Numbered from the stretch's first letter, positions 1-9,968 are shown. The stretch: 40,686 nt of DNA from Lactifluus volemus (GCA_022376515.1 WTXI01000316.1:1-40686), one strand, 5' to 3'. Notes: generated by a model not told the origin, from the letters alone. Numbers and translations are program-made.

Positions 1-401
1 ACACGACAGACAGGAAGTGGACTGGGTCAACTAACTCAACTTCAGGCGTCATGTGAGGACCAGTCACGTGACATCAGCCCTACGACTCGTTCAGAGGCGA
101 CAATTCATACAAATGCCATGGAGATGACTGAATTTGTAGTGGTGAACAGTTAGCATAGGCATGTGATGTACTAACCAGTGACTTCGCGGCCTATAAGTAA
201 TATGCGAATTTTATTTTTTCTTTCGTGTATTAGCACGATCAAAGATAGCCGCAGGTTACGTCGGCAGTTGCACTGCGATCACGGGATGGCTATCTCAGAA
301 CATCTACTTCACGACAATGTCCACCTGGGCTGCAGGGGTGTAGCGGTACAGAACGTATGACATAACGGGAATGCTAGTGATATGGTATCCTACACATGCC
401 T
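1..401. other. Region downstream of TRL1, no gene recognised
   Basis: No open frame here resembles a known protein. A 60-codon ORF on the plus strand at 178-360 has no motif and is likely chance. The TRL1 stop lies at 402-404, so the 3' untranslated region and terminator of that gene must fall here. Confidence 0.5.
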
Positions 402-3016
402 TTAGCGAAAAAGACCCTTGATTCTCCCCTTCACGTACACCTCATCTAGAGGTACGCTGTCCAAAACCTTCGCGTTTTCCCTGAATGATTCCACCAACAT
501 GGCCGCATCAAACGGATTCACGGACGAGTCCCTAGTCCCAACTGTGATATGCAGACGACCGCGTAGCTCAGGATCAAGCAGCGACACAAACGAAGATCCT
601 TCTTGTCCTTGATCCTCCTCGGGATTATCGACGCTCACATCTTCGATCGTCACCGCTATAAGTCGCTCATTTGTCACCACATGTCCAAGACGCGCACGGA
701 ACAACGGCGGAGCGGAGAGTGCGCGCAGCGTAGTACAGCACTCCCAGAGCGCAAATTTCTCTGGGAGTTCGTTGACGTGCACGATCGTGATGTGCGGGCG
801 GGGCGCAACGCGCCCGAGCGCCTTGAGCGAGTCCCAGAATTCGCACAACGGGCTCTCCTGGCGCTTGATTTGCGCGTCCAGCGCGTCCACGAGGTTGACT
901 TCCGCCAGCAACCCAAAGTAGCGCGGAGTTGACGTTGACGATGGTTTGGCCGTCTGTTTCACTTCCATGCTCACGGGCTTGTATGCGCGCGCCTTTGCGA
1001 GCGCGACGCCGACGCGTTCCACGTCTGGGCGAGGAAGCCCGAGAATGCGTACGATGCCGTCGATAGCACGAGCGAGCGAGTCTTCGAGACCCTCGCCTAT
1101 GTCCATCTCGATCGTCGCGTCTACCTCGCTGTCGCTTAGCGATTGAGTTTCCCTAAGGAACCTCCAGAGGATATCTTCGTGCGATTTGCCGGTGGCGTCC
1201 CCGTGAAGGGTCTGGTGGTTGGCACCCCTCTCGAGGATGTGGTCCGCGCAGATGCGATGGATCACGGGGTGAGGTCGATCAAGGGCCCAGTTGAGCGCGA
1301 GGAATCGGACAGGCGGGTGCATGTCTTTGAAAGCATCCTTAAGATCATCACGGTGCTTGCGAAGGTGATTGTTTCTGAAATTTATTTGAGTTTCCCAACA
1401 GCAGAGTACAATCAGAACCCCGTACTTATCAGCGATGACCACCTCGTGGTCTCGCAAAAGCGTCTTGACATTCTGAATGAATGGGGGCCCGCGTTTTTTG
1501 GCTCGAATATCGTCGCTCTGCGTGTGTCCAAAGCAAAACAGGTTCGAAAGGGCCACTGAGATTGCTGTTTTGCCTTGGCGAGGAGGTCAGCGTAAACCAG
1601 CGTGGGGCAGCAAAGGGAGTGCAAGACGTACCGACACCAGGGACTGCGACGGTCACTATTATAGTCTTACCAAACTGTTTATCTTGAGGTTGAGATGCCT
1701 CTGCAATCGTTGCAACCTCTTCTTGTTTGTCCCTTCCCTCCTTCGTCTCCAGCCACTCGAGGAACCGTTCCCGCGTGGCGATGATCCCATGGCCTTTCGT
1801 GTAACCTTCGAAGAGCTCGGGGTGTTTCTTAATCTCTCCCCTCACCCAGTCGACGTACACTTTCGTCTCTGGGCGCTTCATCTTGTTCTTTGGAAGGTTC
1901 GCATCATCGCCCCGCGACAGCAATAATTTTGTGATCTCGCGCCAGTCGCGATACATCATGTATGGCTCGTCAAACTTGACCTTGAAGAAGAATGACGAGT
2001 CCGGGGGGTACGGCGAAGCATCGGAGCGTGTGTCTCCATCGATAGGTGGCAAGCTGACGGTGGTGCGAACGACGAAACCCTCGAGAGCCTCGCCGTTCCA
2101 CTTGCCGCTGCTGCCTATCTCATCCGTGAAAGCCTTGACTGCTGGTATGGACCGGAGCTCATGAGATAGCGTGACGATGAATCCCCACTCGCGCGCGAAC
2201 GCTTCAACTACGGCAGTCGACTGAGTCTTGAAGTGCCTGGAGCACTCGTTGAGACCATGCAGATGCAAGCCGGTGTTTTCGAGGGAGTACGGGAGGACGT
2301 GTTCTTCAAAACCATCATCACAGAGCTGTGGGCGCGTGAAGACCAGGTCAAAGCAAATGACAGCGGAGGACGCACCTCAGCTACCGCTGTCCAGTCCTTC
2401 TCCCACAAGACTTCCGCAAGTTGCTCCGTCGTCTTTCCCACTCGTTCAAGATGATGAAGGAGCCAGCGCTCACCAGCTTGAGCATGGCTTTCAGAAGCAC
2501 CCTGAACAGGGCCTAGAGAATGCTTTGAGGTGATCAAGAGCTTGGAGGGGGAAAGCGCGGCAATGAAGACGATGCATCCGTTAGATTTGAGTGTCAGGGT
2601 ATATGGTGGCTTGGTATGGGCTTCTAAAGATGACCACTTGTCAAATGAGAAAAAAAAAAGTCAGATGTATGTCGAGTGAGGTGAATGTGGGTGCATGGAA
2701 AGCAGCATACTGTTGTCCATGGGACCTCCCCGATGTTAAAAAACTTGTCGTATCCTCTTGCAACGATCCGATATCGTGGATCGTTGTCCTTTTCTCTCTT
2801 TTCTTCCACCGAGAACAATCCTCGGGCAAGCGTCGGGAACGGCGATGGAATGTCATAATACTTAAATTCGTTCATCCTCCAGCTCTCGACCGCGATTTCA
2901 GGGTCCGCGGGCGCGGGGTACTTGACTGGTTTGACAAGCTTGGGCGATTTTTTGTGAAGCGCATGGAGGTCGGCGATAAGTTGGGAATCTTCCGGTGAGA
3001 AAGGCTTAGATGCCAT
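402..3016 (-). CDS. TRL1: tRNA ligase Trl1 (ligase, kinase and cyclic phosphodiesterase), five exons
   Basis: Fungal multidomain RNA ligase that heals and seals tRNA half-molecules after intron removal and, by family knowledge, joins HAC1/XBP1-type mRNA halves in the unfolded protein response. I place coding exons at 3016-2711, 2636-2376, 2325-1632, 1573-1426 and 1374-402; every phase fits and introns are 50-74 nt. The result is about 793 residues, close to the roughly 830 of yeast Trl1. The start at 3016 (protein begins MASKPF) is the first Met before the conserved RGYDKFFN block. The adenylyltransferase motif KSNG puts the nucleophilic lysine near residue 119. The kinase Walker A, PGVGKT (418-423), is formed only after splicing across 1574-1631. 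The 2H phosphodiesterase HxT motifs are HITIV (about 664) and HITVGT (about 745). No frameshift or stop is seen. Identity is very likely; exact splice sites are inferred. Confidence 0.93.
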
Positions 3017-3781
3017 GGGGGAAGGAGGACGCCGAGTCGAGCCTCTGACACGAAGCCACGATAAAGTTCTGAAGAGGGTGCATGATGCGGCGATTATATC
3101 CCGCGGCATATACTTGAGTCACACCAAACACCCACTCAGGTCGCTTTACTGTAAAATCGTCTGTGCGCTCATGGATGCCAAGGTCAACCTCTCACCACAT
3201 TTATTTCAATCATTGGGGGGGTGGTTCCCTTGATACTTTCACATATCGTTCTGGCAGCTACCACACCTCTTACACCTTATATCTTTAACCGATGGTGACG
3301 GGGATATTACTATTGATCCTCGACCCACCTCGGCTTCTCTTGGGAGTCTCGTAATCTGAGCGTGTTTCGTGCCATGAGGCGAGGGAGTGATACCGAGTGC
3401 TGTGTGATTCTTTCACGGGCGCAAAGGGTTTGTAGAGCCCTCCTCTGTAATGGTGACGTGTCTACATCTCCTTATTTTGATAGAACTGAGACTGAGCTCA
3501 TTCATATAAGGAAATGGGCATGTGAGGAAATCTACCGGTTTTGCGCCTCAACCTGGCAACCCTTCCTCGTCTGTGACTCGGAATACGTCATATCTCTGGG
3601 AAACCTAGGTCCGGATCATCAATCCCATCTCGACTTGTCAACCCTTTCTCTTATCATTGACTCCAATAGACGAGAAACAGCTCAGATTCGTCAACGCACA
3701 CGCACCAGTGGTGCGTTGCGCATTGACCGAAAGCCACTGATCCTGCAATGCTCAATCAACATCACATAGCTCACCAGTTTT
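3017..3781. other. Region between TRL1 and the CxC5/CxC6 pseudogene
   Basis: The first part is the upstream region of TRL1. A 135-codon plus-strand ORF at 3362-3769 has no recognisable domain and runs opposite the debris of the neighbouring pseudogene. I see no RNA gene here. Confidence 0.4.
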
Positions 3782-5300
3782 CTACCTCCCGTAACGTTGT
3801 GACTCGGTAACCAATGCAAAACATGGGCAATGCCAAAGACGCCGGTGGTAAAGGTAAACGCAACGACCAAGTCCCTCAGCCTCTCCCGAATTGAAGCGCC
3901 ATCTACCATCATCTGTACGTAGTTCAGGCCATATATAGCGGTTGCAGTTACGTCCACAATCCTCGCCGGTTTCCTTGTGTTTGCATTTGAAGTGAAAGAC
4001 ATCGACGGGAAGGGCACAGTTATCAAAGTAATGCCGAAGACGGCGGTCGTCATCGTTTGTGAGCATAGATACGATACGGCAGTTGTTGTCATAGAAGAGA
4101 ACAGATGGGAGTGCAGCCTTCACGGGAAAAATTTTCATCCAGAAGGTCTGAAGCAAACAAATTAGCGCAGAATGATGGGCTGGGAGAATCAACTCACCCG
4201 TACACCGTTCGGACCTTCTGAGCCAAAGAATGTTGCCCGTCCAAGTATAACACCACATGACGCCACACAAAGCTCCTCGTTATGTGTCCGTTTACAGCCG
4301 AACCGAGCTTTGACTGTGTAATTGCCCATCTCAGACTTTCCATCACAAATTCCACTTGTATTGGTGACATCGTCATCGGGAATTGCATCAGAATCAGTGT
4401 AGATGCCGTTGTCGGTGCCATCACCCTCGTCGTCTACAGGGGTATCTGGTTGCAAGTCATCGGCAGTGGCGGTTTCTCGAGCTGGAAGATTGATGATGTC
4501 CGGGTGTCGTGTTAAAGTGGGACTGCTGACAGGAAGAGCCGTACATCGTTGCAAACAGTTTACAAAGCTCCACTTCCATATAGAAGTGTTCGGACGGTTC
4601 GATGAACTGAGGCACCCCACCATAGAACTTACGCCGTGTCCCGTTGTGGTGAACGTAGTAGTTTGGGTAATAGCGAGTGTTGCAATCTATCAAAAGTTGG
4701 TTATTAGTGAAAAAGCAAACGATAGCCGGTTTCATTACTCACCACGGCAGTATCTCGATGTGACGAACCCTGGAATGGCACCCAATGTCTTGGTAAAGAC
4801 AGAGACCGTATAGGTACTCGGTTCAACGAGTTCACGAACCCAAAGGATGGTGTCGTTTGCGCGAAGAGGCTGGGCTCACTCGGAATCGAGACACGCGTGT
4901 CGGTGGCTCCATGTTGTAAACATCTGTTATAATTAGTTGATGCGCATGCTATAAGAAGAATTACAGCGTACCTATCCCTCTGGATAACCCACAGGTCAAA
5001 AGTAAGTCTAAATTTTTCGTCCGATTGGCGAGATCTTGTGCTGACGCGCCAGGCCTTGGGTAATCCAAGCAAGTTTGCAGTCTTCATCAGTACATACCTT
5101 CAAGATGTCGTGGATGTCGATCGGAAGGCTCGGGGGTGGATCTCGATGGTAGGACGACTGAACAGCGCTAATCTTGGGCTACAGAAGTTGTATTAGTTCA
5201 ACATATCTCGCTGAAAATGAGAGATCAAAGGTCGGACTTGAGTTGGCCATGCAGGAGAGGAAGAGCTCATATTGCGTCGATAACAATACAGCGTTATTGT
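3782..5300 (-). pseudogene. Decayed CxC5/CxC6-type protein gene (KDZ-transposase-associated)
   Basis: Pieces of a family abundant in mushroom-forming fungi and linked to KDZ transposons; function unknown. In gene order I see an N-terminal piece near 5280-5190 (SARYVELIQLL), an exon at 5157-5098, the CxC5 core around 4920-4530 (SRYCR, then CNTRYYPNYYVHH after an intron) and the C-terminal block 4400-3850 (ARFGCKRTHNEELCVASCG, then FYDNNCRI, DNCALPVDVFHFKCKHKE and WRFNS). Decay is clear: in the frame that gives the conserved core, an in-frame TGA lies at 4876-4878; a two-base loss just upstream shifts the frame; the cysteine cluster normally found between the two blocks is missing; and similarity stops after WRFNS, with unrelated residues to the stop. 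Ends are approximate. It is probably a dead cargo or relative of a KDZ transposon. Confidence 0.72.
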
Positions 5301-6142
5301 ATTCGGATTATCGCCATCATCACCGGTATCAAACAGTAATCGCCAACGCTGTGTAATTTGCCATCGATAGCTCGTATATTATTTACCAAATGGACTGAAC
5401 CGTGGGCTATAGGGCGCAATACTTAGAAGGCGTAACGACTGACATTCAGTCAAGCCGTCTGGGCGACGTGGAACGTCTCACCCGGAATAGTGGGGGAGGC
5501 CTCAGAAATCTTCGGCGAAGGCTTTTGTCGACGCATGCAGCTAAACAATTGACATCCAGACGGTCTGACAGCCGACGTGCGGCCAGGTCCGGTCCACCGT
5601 CCGTGCTCCCGATGTTCTCGTAAAAACGGGCGAGTGAAGTCATGTGACCACCTGAACTATGTCCTCACCTGCTGCTCCCAGTATCGAAGCGGGCCATGTT
5701 CGGTTACAGTAATCCTTTTGCAAGACGAAAATTCTTCATTCCACCTCGATATCCCTTTAGAAATCATCGAATCTTTGTGTTTGAAACCTCTCGAATATCT
5801 CCTCTTTCTGGGTTGGTGTATCCTCAGAGTTGAAGTCGTGTTGGCACACAAACCCAACGGGAATGAGATTGACACTGACGGAAATTTGGGTGAACACGAG
5901 ATTTACTATTTTGTTGGACCGGACGATGCAGGTGCGTTCTTTGATGACGCTGTTACCACTATGCGCACAGCACACTTATGACATGCAATTTGTCTAATGA
6001 AGGTCTTGCATGTGCTGTTGACCTTGAAGTCATCCGAGGTAGGACACACAACCCTTCTGAAATGATGGGGACCTGGGATGATTTCTGCCAAAATCTGATG
6101 GAGCATGATCTGTATCGTGTGTGGATGGGTATCTCTGAGTTG
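5301..6142 (+). other. Unrecognised coding-like segment upstream of the palindrome
   Basis: Two adjacent plus-strand frames, 5577-5981 and 5978-6223, look protein-like (for example SFHLDIPLEIIESL and MMGTWDDFCQNLME) but match no domain I know. The second frame runs into the left arm of the palindrome, so if this was a gene its 3' end was replaced or interrupted. It could equally be a fragment of a transposon-borne hypothetical gene. I assign no function. Confidence 0.3.
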
Positions 6143-6513
6143 TATAGTTCTGGGATGCACATAATCCCTCATAGGTGGGGCTCTGAAGTACATTCTACCA
6201 TCTACTACTTGTATATTATCTGATGGTCTCCCTTTTCCTCTGGTGAACTTCAGTGGCTTCAGCTTATTGTAGGAAATTGACCAAAATACAGTGAAAATGT
6301 AACAATGCTCAGAGATATCAATAATATTATATTATTGATATCTCTGAGCATTGTTACATTTTCACTGTATTTTGGTCAATTTCCTACAATAAGCTGAAGC
6401 CACTGAAGTTCACCAGAGGAAAAGGGAGACCATCAGATAATATACAAGTAGTAGATGGTAGAATGTACTTCAGAGCCCCACCTATGAGGGATTATGTGCA
6501 TCCCAGAACTATA
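6143..6513. repeat. Perfect 371-bp palindrome, 185-bp arms around a single central base
   Basis: The arms 6143-6327 and 6329-6513 are exact reverse complements by base-by-base reading, with one T at 6328 between them. The match breaks immediately outside (G at 6142 against T at 6514). The centre is AT-rich (AATAATATTATATTATTGAT). The left arm contains the end of an unrecognised plus-strand ORF. Such a structure can be a very young foldback element, a hairpin-mediated inverted duplication, or an assembly artefact in which a read folds back on itself. Confidence 0.95.
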
Positions 6514-7513
6514 TGACTTGGAGCATCAGGATAAACATCATATTTGCTTATGCTAATTAATGGTGCTTATTGCTGCTGTAAGACGGCCCCAAGTGGACGT
6601 CTTGCATCAAATACATTTAGTTTACTCTACGATGAGATAGTCTCATAAGTGGAGCGTTGAAACAGAGTCTGTGTCATGGTTCGCAGGGACCGTGGCTCGA
6701 AGTGAGCGTCGTTCTGGTTGGCTATTTGCTGTGGCGAGTCGGACAAGACTAGCAACACCAAATAGTCGATTCTAGCACGTGCAGGCAAGGTCCTGTGTGG
6801 AGTAGACTTGACTGTGCGAACTCTGGGTGTCTGTATCGCACGAGACGGACTAGCGGACCGGCGCACGCGATGGTCGGAGTTACCGTTCCCAAAAGGGATA
6901 GACGGTGGCAGATGAGTTAATGATGATGTGTAGGTTCAACCGCAACACGGGCGCGAGTGTATTTGGAATGCAAGAGATGCTCGCCTTCCAAGGACACTCG
7001 TGAGAGGTTGAACTAAGGTTCGAGGGCAGACGCGGGGTGAGAAGTGGGGACTACTTCTCACAGCACGTTCGTATTAGGGTTCAGGCGTCTGGGGACTTGT
7101 TGCACGAAAATGGAACAAGTTCACAGATGTCTGATCGTGGCGCGAAGTACCTAGATCAAGGTACGAAGAGGGGATTCACAAGAAGAGAGGAGGAAGATGC
7201 GATGCGAGTGTGAGCAGGAGACAATGAACTGCGATTCTAGACGAAGCTGAAGCTGGGGCTTTAGCTTGTCTACAGGGCCCTATTTATGCGTACAGAGGGC
7301 CAGCCAACTATCCTACAAAGGTCACAGTACAGTAGCGAAGTCAAGACTGTTGACTAAGGACCTGAGTCAGTCCTGATGACTCAAGAGCTGACTCAGTGCG
7401 TCTGACTCAAGATCTGAGTCAAGAACGCTGACTCAAGATTTGAGTCATGATCCCTGAGTCAAGTACACGTCCAAAATGGCGATGCACAGCCCCTAGAAGT
7501 CGAACAGAGGGGG
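6514..7513 (-). other. Non-coding tract, possible remnant of an oppositely oriented LTR element
   Basis: No recognisable protein. Read on the minus strand, the tract from 7506 begins TGTTCG, continues through the TGASTCA-rich stretch, reaches a TATA-like ATAAATAG near 7290, and then a pyrimidine-rich leader-like tract. This arrangement resembles the U3-R-U5 of an LTR. I cannot find its CA end, a primer-binding site or a partner LTR, so this is a guess. A 79-codon minus ORF at 6866-6627 is unassigned. Confidence 0.3.
7355..7462. promoter_or_regulatory. Cluster of TGASTCA heptamers (Gcn4/AP-1-type sites)
   Basis: Several copies of TGAGTCA or its complement TGACTCA occur in about 100 bp, mixed with near-matches such as TGACTAA. 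TGASTCA is the binding site of Gcn4/AP-1 bZIP proteins. The stretch lies about 50 bp upstream of the first chromovirus LTR, and the LTRs themselves contain TGACTCAT near their 5' ends. It may be a bZIP-responsive enhancer or simply a degenerate tandem repeat. Confidence 0.4.
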
Positions 7514-8110
7514 TGTTATGGACTGACACGTGCTTGCTGACTCATACTATACGTTTTCGGACTGCTCTCCCTTTTTTCTTTTGCTTATGTGAATGGACTG
7601 CCGATCGCTTTGTTTCAGATCGCTTACTTACTTTTCTCACGATACAGCCTCACACAGCACCGTACAGCCGCAAGTAACAGCCACATGCACAGGATGACTC
7701 GCTGATTCCTGAAACATGTTTCAAACCCTGAAAGCTGTACGAAGGTCACAGCCCCTACGGCTGTGCACATAGCCTCGTCTTCTTATATATAAACCTGTAC
7801 TTTCTGCCCTAGAGACCTTAAGTCTCAGTTTTGTTTCGCAATCCAAGTCTTCTATCTATTAGAACCTTGTCTTGCCCAGAAGCATCAGACCTGAGAGAAC
7901 CCTCTTGACATCACGACCTTCGACTTCTTGACACTTTGGCCTCACCCTGAGCCCAAAGCCCTTGATCTCTGAAACGCTCTTGACTTAGTCGTTTACTAAG
8001 TCTCATCTCTATCGAACCTTTGATCTTGACTTGCACGTCTTGCAAGTCTAGTTCTTGACTTCACGAACGAACGTACACTTCGTACAAAGGTCCCACTTGG
8101 AACCTTAACA
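7514..8110 (+). repeat. LTR 1 of the chromovirus
   Basis: Begins TGTTATGG and ends CCTTAACA, the same termini as the other two LTRs (TG...CA rule). About 597 bp. It has a TATA box TATATATAAA at 7784-7793 and, about 30 bp downstream, a start-site-like GAGACCTTAAGTCTC inverted repeat (7812-7826). Compared with LTRs 2 and 3 it has CTCCCTTTTTTCTTTTG where they have TGACTCATTTCTGCTGA, so it belongs to a different subtype. Confidence 0.93.
7784..7831 (+). promoter_or_regulatory. LTR core promoter and predicted transcript 5' end
   Basis: TATATATAAA at 7784-7793 is followed at the usual 30-35 bp by AAGTCTCAGTTT at 7820-7831. That 12-mer is exactly complementary to the bases just after the LTR (8112-8123), which fixes the likely start of the genomic RNA close to 7820. 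The same arrangement is present in the other two LTRs. Confidence 0.65.
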
Positions 8111-8111
8111 C

Positions 8112-8123
8112 AAACTGAGACTT
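8112..8123 (+). promoter_or_regulatory. Primer-binding site of self-priming type
   Basis: AAACTGAGACTT starts one base after the LTR end and is the exact reverse complement of 7820-7831, the predicted 5' end of the element's own RNA. In the Tf1/sushi lineage of Ty3-type elements the mRNA 5' end folds back, is cleaved and primes minus-strand synthesis. I see no complement to a tRNA 3' end here. The second copy keeps only CAAA of this site. Confidence 0.7.
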
Positions 8124-8158
8124 CTAAACTCTCACACTTGTGAACGAACAAACGAACC

Positions 8159-9958
8159 ATGTCAGACAGCTCTAGAGGCAGTCCATATGGTAGATTCACC
8201 GCGTTAGCCGAAGAATCTCCTGAACAAGATCGCCCTACACAAGGCGACAACGATGACGACGAAACCCTTGTGCAGGCCGCAGGGACTAGATTCCGCGCCC
8301 ACTCCGATACTCCCATGATTTCACTTGAACCAAAACAACCCGAAACGCCTTCTGATTCTGGGAGTGGCGAAGAACCAAACTACAACATAGCCATGGACCT
8401 CTTACCGGAAAGTCCTACTGACGAACAGCTTGAGCAAATGAGAAAAATATTTGCTAAGCAACCGACGCCTGAACCAGTACCCGATCCAAACGCCCCACTT
8501 ACCCCTCGAGAACTCCTTGCTCTGAATACTATATTCAAATCCAAAGCCCCTGCTTCCACAAGTACCTCACCTATCCAATCCCTTGCGGCACGAGCTTTTC
8601 ATGCAGCTGCACAAGGAGTTGCAGGCTACGCCCTACTCCCCCCTTTCCAAATCGCCTCAACAACCACTACAGTAACACCTCCCGCCACGACCCTCTTTTC
8701 CCAACCGAAAGGAAAAGGAAAAAGAACCACCACCGCGGCAAGTGGTAGTGGAGCAATCTTCGGCGGTAGTGGAGGAGGAGGAGGAGGCGGAGGAGGTGGA
8801 GGAGCACCCGGTAGTCCTGGAGGAGGAGGTGGAGGAGCACCTGGTAGTCCTGGAGGAGGTGGAGGCGGCGGTGGAGGAGGTGGCGGTGGAGGAGGTGGAG
8901 CGGCAGCAGCTCCCCTTCAACAAGGCCAAGGCTTTGCTCAAATCCCCGCTGCTGGAGGAGCGTTAATGGGGATTCCCCCAAGACCCTTTGATGGAAATAG
9001 GTCGCGATCGAAACGATTCATGGAAATCTTCGAAAACTACCGAAGATTAAACCGAGGAAACCCCGGAATGTCGAACCCTGCAAATCGAATCCTCATGTTC
9101 ACCACATTTATGTCTGGGCCACGTTGTGAAGGCTGGGCCCAAGCACGTCTTAACTCCCTGGGAGGATACCTAGACCGTGGAGGTGACCCCGATGACCTAG
9201 ACCTTTGGGTCGGTTTCAAACAAAGGTTCCTTGAAGATTTCCGAGATGCCGCTGCAAAAGAAGATGCCCTTACGAAGTTTACGAAACTTCGAATGATTGG
9301 AGACAATCTGGATGACTACACCGCCTCGTTCAATGACCTTCTTGAAGAAGCAGGCTTTGAAGCCGATGCTCAAGGAACTATCATCCAGTATCGCGCCGGT
9401 CTCAAAGAAGCCCTTCACATGACCATTATGAATCGTGAATGGCCGAAACCAGAAACCCTTGCAGATTGGCAGGAAGCGGCACGTAAACATTCAGCCGCAT
9501 GGACGGAACAAAAATTATTCAAAGAACTGCACGGCAGTGGGTCGCTGGGAAATATTACTCAATTACTCGGCAATGCGCGAGGACAGCAACAACAACGCCG
9601 TCCTCAACAACCACCGCGCCCAACCCCACGACGTGATCCTGATGCTATGGATGTAGACGTCACTACTACCCAAACCAATCGTACCCCTGACCCTGATCGC
9701 AAACGTCTCATACGCGAAGGACGTTGCTTCTATTGCAAAGAACAAGGACATCTCTCTCGAGAATGCCCTGTTAAAAAGAAGCGAAACGCCAATGCCGCCG
9801 GCAACACCCGTGCTCGTGTTACTGAAACATCCGAAGTAACGACGACTAATGCTTCTTCTAAACCAACCAATGAAGAAATCGCTAAAGCCCTCAAAGCCAT
9901 GTCCGACGAAGAACGCGGCAAATTGGCCGAATCCCTTTCTCAAGATCCGTCTTTTTAA
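8159..9958 (+). CDS. gag: Chromovirus Gag polyprotein with CCHC zinc knuckle
   Basis: Intact 599-codon ORF. Gag forms the retrotransposon particle and packages its RNA. Residues 1-100 are acidic and disordered. About residues 200-250 is a polyglycine stretch interrupted by two GAPGSPG units. A capsid-like Retrotrans_gag region follows (about 275-460, with FME.F..YRR and WV.FK.RFLEDFRD). Near the C terminus CFYCKEQGHLSREC fits C-x2-C-x4-H-x4-C (residues 523-536), the nucleic-acid-binding knuckle. The start at 8159 lies about 50 bp after the LTR and PBS. The TAA at 9956-9958 sits in a T-rich run, and protease-RT continues in the -1 frame, so Pol is probably made by frameshifting. Codons are undamaged here, unlike the adjoining pol. 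Confidence 0.92.
   Translation: MSDSSRGSPYGRFTALAEESPEQDRPTQGDNDDDETLVQAAGTRFRAHSDTPMISLEPKQPETPSDSGSGEEPNYNIAMDLLPESPTDEQLEQMRKIFAKQPTPEPVPDPNAPLTPRELLALNTIFKSKAPASTSTSPIQSLAARAFHAAAQGVAGYALLPPFQIASTTTTVTPPATTLFSQPKGKGKRTTTAASGSGAIFGGSGGGGGGGGGGGAPGSPGGGGGGAPGSPGGGGGGGGGGGGGGGGAAAAPLQQGQGFAQIPAAGGALMGIPPRPFDGNRSRSKRFMEIFENYRRLNRGNPGMSNPANRILMFTTFMSGPRCEGWAQARLNSLGGYLDRGGDPDDLDLWVGFKQRFLEDFRDAAAKEDALTKFTKLRMIGDNLDDYTASFNDLLEEAGFEADAQGTIIQYRAGLKEALHMTIMNREWPKPETLADWQEAARKHSAAWTEQKLFKELHGSGSLGNITQLLGNARGQQQQRRPQQPPRPTPRRDPDAMDVDVTTTQTNRTPDPDRKRLIREGRCFYCKEQGHLSRECPVKKKRNANAAGNTRARVTETSEVTTTNASSKPTNEEIAKALKAMSDEERGKLAESLSQDPSF
8760..8902 (+). repeat. GGN-repeat minisatellite coding for polyglycine within gag
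   Basis: A run of GGA/GGT/GGC triplets broken by two near-identical units encoding GAPGSPGG (near 8799-8820 and 8838-8858). It is in frame with gag. Such runs expand and contract by slippage, so length probably varies among copies. Confidence 0.85.
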
Positions 9959-9968
9959 AGGGCTCTGA
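9946..9968 (+). promoter_or_regulatory. Candidate -1 frameshift site at the gag-pol junction
   Basis: Gag ends TCT TTT TAA. In the -1 frame the same bases read TTT TTA AAG and stay open into protease with no stop. The run of five T plus three A lets a tRNA on TTT slip back one base onto TTT. The pol frame is also open for at least 60 bases upstream of the gag stop, consistent with a real overlap. It is not a textbook X-XXY-YYZ heptamer, and stop-codon or re-initiation mechanisms remain possible. Confidence 0.45.

Noticed and set aside
603..1559. Plus-strand ORFs opposite the TRL1 phosphodiesterase domain
   Set aside because: Antisense shadows in GC-rich coding sequence; the minus strand has the HxT motifs.
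8111..8130. A tRNA-type primer-binding site after LTR 1
   Set aside because: The bases show no complement to a tRNA 3' end that I recognise, and are fully explained by complementarity to the element's own RNA start.
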